NCBI GenBank assembly: GCA_002371985.1
Contig: DFHZ01000090.1
Span: forward strand, 1 to 6,814
From: Ruminococcaceae bacterium UBA3710
Lineage (GTDB): Bacteria > Bacillota > Clostridia > Oscillospirales > Acutalibacteraceae
DNA length: 6,814 bases
Direction: 5' to 3'
The notes below the pieces were generated by a model. The model was not told where the DNA came from. It made no database searches and worked only from the letters and a program-made list of their open reading frames with translations. The translations under genes and the position numbers were made by a program. This document shows, piece by piece, positions 1 through 5,500 of this stretch (the first letter of the stretch is position 1; each line of letters starts with the position of its first letter).

Positions 1-424
1 AGGTGTGCTTCTGCGTGGCGTCGATAAAGTCCACTTTTTCGTTGATCCGGTTGACGAGCTGCCGCAGATAAACGCCGGATTTCATATAGTTGTTGATGTC
101 CTCAAACACATTGCGAACGACGTATTTTTTCATATCGCCGTCGGACGCGTCGAGCTTTTTGAGTTTTGCAAAAAGCGTATCGACAAAAGAAATCAGCGCG
201 TCGCCCGTGATGCCTTCCTTATTCGCAGCCCAGTCGCGCCAGCGCAGCCCCTCCGGAATCACACCGTGGTAATCGGCGCGGAACTCCCATTCCATCTCCT
301 TTGCGTCAAACGCTTTCAGGAACAAGAGCCATGTGATCTGCTCGATATACTGCGCGTCGCCGTTCAAGCCGGCATCCTTACGCATAATGTCTTCCAGCGA
401 TTTTATCAATGCGGACATTGCCAT
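1..424 (-). CDS. hsdM: Type I RM methyltransferase subunit HsdM, N-terminal part (runs off the left edge)
   Basis: This is the start of the DNA adenine-N6 methyltransferase subunit of a type I system; 141 codons are visible and the frame is open to the window edge. The protein opens MAMSALIKSLEDIMRKDAGL, followed by NGDAQYIEQITWLLFLKAFD. These are hallmarks of the HsdM_N helical domain of EcoAI-like HsdM, which contacts HsdS and DNA. The catalytic domain (DPAxGSG and NPPY motifs) would lie beyond the edge and is not seen. The start at 424 is chosen because AAGGAG (minus strand, 438-433) sits 8 nt upstream; an in-frame ATG at 418 is the alternative. That SD overlaps the hsdR stop codon, and only 12 nt separate the genes, so hsdR and hsdM are one operon with likely coupled translation. 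It differs clearly from the plus-strand HsdM in this window, so it is not a duplicate. The family assignment is from recognition of the N-terminus. Confidence 0.92.
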   Translation of the reverse strand, partial: MAMSALIKSLEDIMRKDAGLNGDAQYIEQITWLLFLKAFDAKEMEWEFRADYHGVIPEGLRWRDWAANKEGITGDALISFVDTLFAKLKKLDASDGDMKKYVVRNVFEDINNYMKSGVYLRQLVNRINEKVDFIDATQKHT

Positions 425-436
425 AGTGTTTTCTCC

Positions 437-2755
437 TTACGCGGCGTAGATAGCCGACTCTAATTCTTTAATCGCTTCGCGGTATTTTGCAATACCGCCG
501 AATATAGTATTGATAATATAAACCTGCGTGCCGTACTGCTTGATCGGATCGACCTTCAACACGTCCACGTTTTCGAGATCATCAAGTCCGCTATCGGCGT
601 ATTTAGTCAAAAGCGCATCGAGGATCTCGGCGGCCTTTTCGCCGTATTCGGTGAAATAATTGCGCTTACGGACGTGTTCCGCTCTTTCTTTGCGCGTCAA
701 CGGCGGCTGATCGAATACGATATGCAGAATGAGGTCGAACGGATCAAGATCTTTGCCGATCTCGTCGCAAAGATCGTCGAAGAACACGCCGCGCTTTTCC
801 AGCTCTTCCACGACCGCCTGTTTCTTCTCCGCATCGTTCCACGCGGAAAGGAAGTCGTCTAGCGAAGCGTATTGGTTGCGAACGTTGCGCTTTGTGTAGT
901 CGATCAGACTCTCCGTGATGAGATTGCCGTTTTTATCGAGGTACTGAACGTGTTTTTGTGATACCGTTACGGTCGTATCGCCGAGCACATATTTGGGCTT
1001 TTTATCGCCGCCCTTCGGCGGAATCTTTGGCGGATCTTCCGGACCGGGGCCGGATTTGTTCGGCTCAAAATCATCCTGCTGTTCGATCGGACCGTCGAAG
1101 TCCGGATCGTGGAACAGACGCGTGACATCGCGGAAATCGAAAATCGTGAAATACATTTTGCCGAGTTCTTCTTCCAAACGGGTTCCGCGACCAATGATCT
1201 GCTTGAATTCGGTCATTGAGCGGATGTTGGAATCAAGCACTATATATTTGAGCGTTTTAATATCAACGCCGGTGGAAAGCAGTTTAGAGGTGGTAACAAG
1301 CACGGGATATTGGCTTTCTATATTGCGAAAATTATCTAGCTGTTTTACACCCTCTTCATCGTTGGCGGTGATACGCATAACATAACGGTCATCAACGGCA
1401 CACATATCGGCGTTTTCATTGATCAGGGCGCGGCGCATACGGTCTGCGTGTTCCTGATCCACGCAGAAGAAGATGGTTTTATCCATCCGGCAATCGTGCT
1501 TTTTAAGATAATCGGAAACGGTTTTCGCAACCAGTTTTGTGCGGCGTTCCAACACAAGATTTTTATCAAAGTCGATCGTATTGTAAACGCGATTATCGAT
1601 CACCTCGCCGTTGTCGTCAAGTTGCCCGTCATAGGGGACAAAGCCCTCAATATCACGGTCGAATAAAACGCGTATCACGCGATAGGGGGCTAAGAAGCCG
1701 TCATCAATCCCCTGTTTGAGGGAATAGGTGTAAATCGGCTCGCCAAAGTAGTCTATATTAGAAACCGAATTCGTTTCTTTAGGCGTGGCGGTCAGCCCGA
1801 TCTGCGTTGCGGATGTGAAATACTCCAGAACTTCGCGCCACTGGCTATCCGCCTTTGCACTGCCACGGTGGCACTCGTCTACCACAACAAGGTCAAAAAA
1901 TCCGGGGCTGAACCGCTTAAATAAACTATTGGCATCTTCGTCTTCGCCCGTCAGTCCTTGATAGAGCGCAAGGTAAATTTCGTGGGCTGTATCAAAGTTA
2001 TTTTTTGTTACCCAATTCATTTTATCCTTAAACGGCGCAAAATCGTTGGTGAACGTCTGGGAGATCAGCGCGGTACGGTCTGCAAGGAACAGAATGCGCT
2101 TTTTGATGCCCGCTTTCCAAAGCCGCCAGATGATCTGAAACGCGGTGTATGTCTTGCCGGTGCCGGTTGCCATAACGAGCAGAACGCGGTTTTCGCCGTT
2201 GGCGATCGCTTCCACCGTTTTGTTGACGGCGTTCATCTGATAGTAACGCGGCTGCTTATCGGGATTGTCCGAATAATACGGCTCGTCGATGATTTTGTCC
2301 TGAGTCGGATTAACGTGAGCCTGTTCATGGTACATCTTCCACAGCGTTTCAGGCGAAGGAAACTCATCCAACGACAGTGTTACCTCAACGTCGCCTTCGG
2401 TGATTAATTTATTATGAAAAACAAAACCGTCGCCGTTGGAGGAAAAAACAAACGGCACGTCCATTATTTTGGCATAGTTCAGCGCCTGTTGCATACCGTC
2501 ACCGATGGAGTGATTATTATCTTTTGCCTCCACAATGGCGATAGGTTTGTTGGGCTTGTAGAAAAGAACATAATCTGCTTTAAGAGGTTTGTCACGCTTG
2601 CAGGTTTTGCCACGAGCGATTATCCGACCTTTTGTGATTGGGTATTCCTCCCGCATCTGCGAGAAGGAACTCCAACCCGCCTTTACAATGGCAGGCGTAA
2701 TATACTTGGTGCGGATATCGGCTTCAGACAAATCTTTTTTATTAAAATCAGTCAT
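437..2755 (-). CDS. hsdR: Type I restriction endonuclease subunit R, EcoAI/FtnUII type
   Basis: This is the ATP-dependent translocase and nuclease subunit, which joins HsdM and HsdS to cut unmodified DNA at a distance; 772 residues, an intact and ordinary size for the family. An N-terminal PD-(D/E)xK nuclease is visible as D61 and the E76-A-K78 strand in PIAIVEAKD. The superfamily 2 helicase core follows: motif I ATGTGKT (196-202), DECH box (293-296), LTATP (321-325) and motif VI QIIGRGTR (519-526). A Pro/Gly/Lys-rich linker at about 569-588 leads to a C-terminal helical region (about 600-772) of the EcoEI_R_C kind, which docks on the methyltransferase. All key residues are present, so it should be active. 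The ATG overlaps the TGA of the preceding HTH gene (ATGA, 2752-2755). GGAGG (2767-2763) stands 7 nt upstream, within that gene. hsdM follows after 12 nt. The DNA is richer in GC than the plus-strand operon. Confidence 0.97.
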   Translation of the reverse strand: MTDFNKKDLSEADIRTKYITPAIVKAGWSSFSQMREEYPITKGRIIARGKTCKRDKPLKADYVLFYKPNKPIAIVEAKDNNHSIGDGMQQALNYAKIMDVPFVFSSNGDGFVFHNKLITEGDVEVTLSLDEFPSPETLWKMYHEQAHVNPTQDKIIDEPYYSDNPDKQPRYYQMNAVNKTVEAIANGENRVLLVMATGTGKTYTAFQIIWRLWKAGIKKRILFLADRTALISQTFTNDFAPFKDKMNWVTKNNFDTAHEIYLALYQGLTGEDEDANSLFKRFSPGFFDLVVVDECHRGSAKADSQWREVLEYFTSATQIGLTATPKETNSVSNIDYFGEPIYTYSLKQGIDDGFLAPYRVIRVLFDRDIEGFVPYDGQLDDNGEVIDNRVYNTIDFDKNLVLERRTKLVAKTVSDYLKKHDCRMDKTIFFCVDQEHADRMRRALINENADMCAVDDRYVMRITANDEEGVKQLDNFRNIESQYPVLVTTSKLLSTGVDIKTLKYIVLDSNIRSMTEFKQIIGRGTRLEEELGKMYFTIFDFRDVTRLFHDPDFDGPIEQQDDFEPNKSGPGPEDPPKIPPKGGDKKPKYVLGDTTVTVSQKHVQYLDKNGNLITESLIDYTKRNVRNQYASLDDFLSAWNDAEKKQAVVEELEKRGVFFDDLCDEIGKDLDPFDLILHIVFDQPPLTRKERAEHVRKRNYFTEYGEKAAEILDALLTKYADSGLDDLENVDVLKVDPIKQYGTQVYIINTIFGGIAKYREAIKELESAIYAA

Positions 2756-2973
2756 TTCAAGTCCTCCGCATCATCCGGAATAAACTCCATTATATCGTCC
2801 GCTTTGACATCAAGCGCAAGGCAAATACGACCGATAGTTTCTGTAGTAATATCTTCACTATGGTTTAAGCGGTACATCTGATACTGAGTCAGGTGCGCCT
2901 TTTCTTGCAAATCTTTTTTCTTCATATTGCGATCGACAAGAATATGCCATAACTTTTTGTAGCTTGTAGCCAT
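2752..2973 (-). CDS. Small Cro/C1-type HTH regulator leading the minus-strand RM operon
   Basis: This 73-residue protein is almost entirely a Cro/C1-type (HTH_26-like) helix-turn-helix domain: MATSYKKLWHILVDRNMKKK, then DLQEKAHLTQYQMYRLNHSE, then an ITTETIGRICLALDVKADDI helix pair. The recognition helix probably lies around residues 29-38, with an acidic tail at the C-terminus. The start at 2973 is well supported because AGGAGG (2986-2981) lies 7 nt upstream. A longer frame from 3021 would begin upstream of the predicted transcript start and swallow that SD. Its stop overlaps the hsdR ATG by 4 nt, so hsdR translation is probably coupled to it. By analogy with controller proteins of RM systems, it may bind the repeats just upstream (3052-3091) and tune its own operon. 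That role is inference; the fold call is firm. It has no visible ligand-binding or dimerisation domain beyond the HTH. Confidence 0.9.
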   Translation of the reverse strand: MATSYKKLWHILVDRNMKKKDLQEKAHLTQYQMYRLNHSEDITTETIGRICLALDVKADDIMEFIPDDAEDLK

Positions 2974-3023
2974 ATCCGTTCCTCCTAAAGCCACATTGGA
3001 AGCAGTTAAAATAATACTCATAT

Positions 3024-3052
3024 ATTATATTATGTTTTTCGGATAAAAGCAA
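3024..3052 (-). promoter_or_regulatory. Candidate sigma-A promoter of the minus-strand HTH-hsdR-hsdM operon
   Basis: Read on the minus strand there is TTGCTT (3052-3047), a 17-bp spacer, and a perfect TATAAT (3029-3024). Transcription should begin near 3017, leaving a leader of about 44 nt before the ATG at 2973. The -35 box is weak (3 of 6 matches), which fits a promoter that is activated or held at low level. Its outer edge touches the tandem 20-bp repeats at 3052-3091. It is predicted by eye from consensus only. Confidence 0.6.
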
Positions 3053-3091
3053 CAATATTTTTGGTATTCCGACAATATCCTTGTGATACCG
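3052..3091 (-). repeat. Two tandem imperfect 20-bp repeats, candidate operator for the minus-strand operon
   Basis: Positions 3052-3071 and 3072-3091 align without gaps at 15 of 20 bases. Both begin ACAATAT, share TTG in the middle and end in CCG. The 20-bp period is close to two helical turns, so proteins bound to each copy would sit on the same face. The repeats lie immediately upstream of, and share one base with, the -35 box of the minus-strand promoter. This is where an activator or repressor of that operon would bind. The natural candidate is the 73-residue HTH protein. The repeat is seen directly; the operator role is inferred. Confidence 0.5.
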
Positions 3092-3129
3092 ATTGAAATA
3101 TTCTGCCTTGTCTGATTTATAACCCCTGC

Positions 3130-3160
3130 TATGCGAAATTTTTAAACGCGATTTCGCATA
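3130..3160. repeat. Perfect 10-bp inverted repeat with 11-bp spacer (TATGCGAAAT ... ATTTCGCATA)
   Basis: The arms at 3130-3139 and 3151-3160 are exact reverse complements separated by 11 bp. It belongs to a cluster of the same core motif: ATTCGC at 3161-3166 and GCGAAAATTT at 3210-3219, around an A5T5 tract at 3167-3176. The cluster lies between the two divergent operons. It could be a protein-binding region or a bent-DNA site. A terminator is unlikely because neither strand has a T-run directly after the stem and no gene ends here. Confidence 0.5.
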
Positions 3161-3232
3161 ATTCGCAAAAATTTTTCGAAATTGATGTAATGGAGTGCTG
3201 TGTTAGCGCGCGAAAATTTGGCAATCACACAT

Positions 3233-3261
3233 TTGCAAAATTCTTGTATTTCATTCATAAT
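3233..3261 (+). promoter_or_regulatory. Candidate sigma-A promoter for the 45-codon small gene
   Basis: TTGCAA (3233-3238, 4 of 6 to consensus), a 17-bp spacer and CATAAT (3256-3261, 5 of 6) form a plausible vegetative promoter. Transcription would start near 3268, about 27 nt before the ATG at 3295. A GCGAAAATTT motif at 3210-3219, related to the inverted-repeat cluster further left, lies 13 bp upstream of the -35 box. Readthrough could also feed the HTH-hsdM operon, since no terminator separates them. Confidence 0.5.
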
Positions 3262-3294
3262 GCTTTTATTAAATGGAAGAAAGGGACATGCATT

Positions 3295-3432
3295 ATGAAA
3301 AACAGCAAAATTATTCAAAACCGAATTAAGTGCCTTAAATGTGGTGATGTCATTGAAAGCAAGTACCGGCATGATTATAAAACTTGCTCCGGTGGCGCCT
3401 GTGCCATTGACAATTGTACAAATATGTGTTAG
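3295..3432 (+). CDS. Small Cys-rich protein, probably a shortened DUF7695-type zinc-ribbon protein
   Basis: This 45-codon ORF begins MKNSKIIQNRIKCLKCGDVI and has a C13-x2-C16 knuckle, then C31, C36, C41 and C45. The start of the protein closely matches what I remember of short Bacillota proteins now called DUF7695 (NRIKCxxCGDxIESKxxHDxxTCSCG...VDGG...), which have no known function. Two things are odd. The second knuckle reads CSGG rather than CSCG. The usual tail after the VDGG-like stretch is missing, with a stop at 3430-3432. An AAGGGA SD (3281-3286) lies 8 nt before the ATG, and a plausible promoter precedes it. Its 3' end also contains the TTGACA -35 box of the next operon. It may be a working short protein or a remnant cut where the palindromic region begins. 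The family name is from memory and was not checked by a search. Confidence 0.6.
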   Translation: MKNSKIIQNRIKCLKCGDVIESKYRHDYKTCSGGACAIDNCTNMC

Positions 3433-3435
3433 TAT
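3407..3435 (+). promoter_or_regulatory. Candidate strong promoter of the plus-strand HTH-hsdM-X-hsdS operon
   Basis: A perfect TTGACA (3407-3412) is followed after 17 bp by TAGTAT (3430-3435, 4 of 6). A TG at 3427-3428 gives an extended -10. Transcription would start near 3442, giving a leader of about 40 nt before the TTG at 3483. The -35 box is inside the end of the 45-codon ORF. The -10 overlaps the left edge of the palindrome at 3434-3463, so a protein bound there should block RNA polymerase. Confidence 0.65.
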
Positions 3436-3463
3436 GTTAGTATGTAAACTTACATACTAACAT
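3434..3463. repeat. Perfect 14-bp palindrome with 2-bp centre, candidate operator
   Basis: The arms ATGTTAGTATGTAA (3434-3447) and TTACATACTAACAT (3450-3463) are exact reverse complements around AC. The octamer TGTTAGTA is also repeated directly at 3427-3434 and 3435-3442. The site spans roughly -8 to +22 of the predicted start point of the plus-strand operon, which is the classic place for an autorepressor. The 118-residue HTH protein encoded just downstream is the likely ligand. In RNA it could form an AU-rich hairpin ending 5 nt before the SD region, which might also affect translation. No T-run follows on either strand, so it does not look like a terminator. Confidence 0.7.
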
Positions 3464-3468
3464 GTAAA

Positions 3469-3480
3469 AAGGTGGTGATT
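3469..3480 (+). promoter_or_regulatory. Extended ribosome binding site that fixes the TTG start at 3483
   Basis: AAGGTGGTGATT matches the complement of the 16S rRNA 3' end (AAGGAGGTGATC) at 10 of 12 positions. The GG at 3474-3475 lies 7 nt before the TTG. The nearest in-frame ATG (3501) would be 25 nt away, too far, so TTG is preferred. An unusually long SD with a weak start codon suggests tuned expression of the regulator. Confidence 0.7.
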
Positions 3481-3482
3481 AC

Positions 3483-3839
3483 TTGACTGTTAATAATTCA
3501 ATGCGATTCTGCAATTTACTTGCACAGATGATAAAAGAAGCACCACAATTAAATCATGTCAAGTTTTATACCGCTCTCGGCATAAAAAAACCTTATTTTT
3601 ATGATATTTTAAGCGGAAAAGCTAATCCACCTCCCCCTGAGCGTCAATTTGCAATGTTGGAATTGTTAAATCCAACAGAAGAACAACGCGAATTGTTTTT
3701 TGACTTGGCTGCTCAAGAGCGAAATGAAGTTCCTGCCGATATTGCGGAAATGCTAAAAAACACAAAACTACGCAAAGAATTAAGAAAAGAAATAGATTAC
3801 AGAAATTTATTAAAGAACGGAGATTGTAAAGATGAGTGA
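3483..3839 (+). CDS. HTH-type transcriptional regulator leading the plus-strand RM operon
   Basis: This is a 118-residue predicted cytoplasmic DNA-binding protein. An N-terminal HTH-like segment spans roughly residues 8-63: helices around RFCNLLAQMI, NHVKFYTALGIKKPYFYDIL (recognition part, 24-43), then an SGKANPPPPERQFAMLELLN stretch. It resembles small XRE-type regulators of Bacillota, in which a G-K-x-N/x-P-P turn follows the recognition helix. A second half with EVPADIAEMLK and a Lys/Arg-rich tail (94-118) may mediate dimerisation. The TTG start is supported by the SD at 3469-3480. The last 8 nt overlap hsdM in another frame, and the hsdM SD (GGAG, 3819-3822) is inside this gene, so expression is coupled. 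Its position behind a perfect palindrome suggests autoregulation that keeps the RM operon in check. DNA binding is inferred and no family was confirmed. Confidence 0.75.
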   Translation: MTVNNSMRFCNLLAQMIKEAPQLNHVKFYTALGIKKPYFYDILSGKANPPPPERQFAMLELLNPTEEQRELFFDLAAQERNEVPADIAEMLKNTKLRKELRKEIDYRNLLKNGDCKDE

Positions 3840-5496
3840 TAATAAAAGAGAGCAAGAAAGAACCGAACTTTATCGTACTATCTGGGCGCTCGCTAATGAA
3901 CTTAGAGGCAGCGTTGATGGTTGGGATTTTAAACAATATGTTTTAGGTATGTTATTCTATAGATACATTTCTGAAAACATTGCGGATTACATAAATGAAG
4001 GAGAGTGGGCGTCTGGAAACAGAGACTTTAATTATGCCAAAATTGATGATACTATAGCAATAAGTATCAAAGATGATATTGTGCAGGAAAAAGGATTTTT
4101 TATTCTGCCAAGTGAATTGTTTTGTAAGTTGTTAAACAGAATTAAGGAGGCTGATAAAGACGCTAAAGAAAAGGCAGAAAAAGATGGGAAAGAAGTAGAA
4201 ATTGCCGATTTGGACGAAAACTTAAACGAAATATTGCAAGCAAACTTTAAAAGCATTGAAGAGTCTGCTGTTGGGAAACCAAGCGAAGAAAACTTTAAAG
4301 GTTTGTTTGATGACATAGATGTAAACAGCAATAAACTTGGTCCTACTGTTATTAAGAGAAACAAACGGCTTAAAAGGTTGATTACAGTTATTGGCGACAT
4401 GGATCTCGGCAATTATCAAGATAATTCCATCGATGCTTTTGGCGACACCTATGAGTATTTGATGGGGATGTATGCCTCCAACGCCGGAAAAAGCGGTGGT
4501 GAGTTTTTCACTCCGCAAGAAGTATCTGAGTTGCTTACGAAACTTTCGCTTCTTGATAACAAAGGTAATATGAAAGCAGAAGTAAATAAAGTATACGATC
4601 CCGCCGTAGGCAGTGGATCATTACTTTTGAAGTTTGCAAAAATTCTTGGTAAGGATAATGTTCGGAACGGCTTTTTCGGTCAGGAAATCAACATTACTAC
4701 TTATAATCTTTGCAGGATAAATATGTTTCTGCACGATATAGGTTATGATAAATTCAGTATTGAACATGGTGATACTTTAGTCGATCCTAAACATTGGGAC
4801 GATGAACCGTTTGAGGCTATCGTTTCCAATCCCCCCTACTCTATAAAATGGGAGGGATCTGACAACGGGCTATTAATAAATGATAAGCGTTTTTCTCCTG
4901 CCGGTGTATTGGCTCCTAAATCAAAAGCGGACTTTGCTTTTATTATGCATTGCCTCAGTTGGCTTGCCACGAACGGAACAGCGGCTATTGTTTGTTTTCC
5001 GGGCATTATGTATCGTGGTGGAGCGGAACAAAAAATTAGAAAATACCTGATTGATAATAACTACATTGAATGTATTATTCAGTTGCCTGGAAACCTTTTT
5101 TATGGAACAAGTATTGCAACTTGCATTATGGTTCTCAAAAAATCTAAAGTTGATAATAAAACCCTTTTTATTGATGCTTCTAAAGAGTTTGTCAAATCTA
5201 CCAACAGCAATAAATTGGGCGATGGAACCGTAAGCAATGAGCCAAATAACATCCAAAATATATTAAACGCTTATATTAACCGAAAAACTGAAAAGTATGT
5301 TTCCGCTCTTGTTAAACAGGAAGATATTGAAAACGCAGATTACAATCTTTCTGTATCAACTTATGTGGAAAGTGAGGATACAAGAGAAGTTATTGATATA
5401 GCTATCCTTAATGAACAAATATCTCAAATTGTTCAGCGTGAAAACACATTGCGTGCCGAAATTGATGCGATTATAGCTGAAATTGAGGAGGCGTAA
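3832..5496 (+). CDS. hsdM: Type I RM DNA adenine-N6 methyltransferase subunit HsdM (EcoR124-like)
   Basis: This 554-residue protein transfers methyl groups from S-adenosylmethionine to adenine N6 at the site chosen by HsdS. The HsdM_N helical domain starts at ELYRTIWALANELRGSVDGW (about 12-31) and continues to about residue 190, with a charged Lys/Glu stretch at 104-132. The catalytic domain shows GEFFTPQEV (223-231), the SAM-binding motif DPAVGSG (256-262) and the catalytic NPPY (333-336). The C-terminus (about 515-554) is a probable coiled coil. All key residues are present and the length is slightly above the usual 500-530. The ATG overlaps the regulator by 8 nt and has GGAG 9 nt upstream. 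The next ATG comes 4 nt after the stop. Together with the TAEL repeat in the HsdS downstream, it resembles type IC systems; that subclass is inferred. It is clearly a different type from the minus-strand HsdM. Confidence 0.96.
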   Translation: MSDNKREQERTELYRTIWALANELRGSVDGWDFKQYVLGMLFYRYISENIADYINEGEWASGNRDFNYAKIDDTIAISIKDDIVQEKGFFILPSELFCKLLNRIKEADKDAKEKAEKDGKEVEIADLDENLNEILQANFKSIEESAVGKPSEENFKGLFDDIDVNSNKLGPTVIKRNKRLKRLITVIGDMDLGNYQDNSIDAFGDTYEYLMGMYASNAGKSGGEFFTPQEVSELLTKLSLLDNKGNMKAEVNKVYDPAVGSGSLLLKFAKILGKDNVRNGFFGQEINITTYNLCRINMFLHDIGYDKFSIEHGDTLVDPKHWDDEPFEAIVSNPPYSIKWEGSDNGLLINDKRFSPAGVLAPKSKADFAFIMHCLSWLATNGTAAIVCFPGIMYRGGAEQKIRKYLIDNNYIECIIQLPGNLFYGTSIATCIMVLKKSKVDNKTLFIDASKEFVKSTNSNKLGDGTVSNEPNNIQNILNAYINRKTEKYVSALVKQEDIENADYNLSVSTYVESEDTREVIDIAILNEQISQIVQRENTLRAEIDAIIAEIEEA

Positions 5497-5500
5497 TATA

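Noticed and set aside
5..2881. Several plus-strand ORFs of 60-155 codons opposite hsdR and hsdM
   Set aside because: They are antisense shadows of well-supported genes, with no SD sites and no domain-like sequence.
2974..3021. Longer start at 3021 for the 73-residue HTH protein
   Set aside because: The added residues do not look like part of the fold, the AGGAGG at 2981-2986 would be internal, and the start would lie upstream of the predicted transcript start near 3017.
3052..3219. Repeats in the gap as a CRISPR array
   Set aside because: The units are short, imperfect and adjacent, without regular spacers, and no cas gene is present.
3190..3294. Upstream extension of the Cys-rich small ORF to 3190 (80 residues)
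   Set aside because: The extension covers the predicted promoter and has no SD; the similarity to the small-protein family begins at the ATG at 3295.
3142..3372. Minus-strand 76-codon ORF in the gap
   Set aside because: It lies opposite the Cys-rich ORF and the inverted repeats, has no clear SD and no recognisable domain.
3434..3463. Palindrome as a rho-independent terminator of the 45-codon gene
   Set aside because: The stem is AT-rich with only a 2-nt centre, and no T-run follows on the plus strand (GTAAAAAGG) or on the minus strand. It overlaps a good promoter instead.
4032..5256. Minus-strand ORFs of about 100-126 codons opposite the plus-strand hsdM
   Set aside because: They are shadows of the intact HsdM frame, whose motifs are complete; none has a credible start region.
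5483..5500. TTG start at 5483 for the accessory gene, giving six extra residues (MRRRNI)
   Set aside because: The GGAGG at 5487-5491 would then lie inside the gene, whereas it is ideally spaced for the ATG at 5501.
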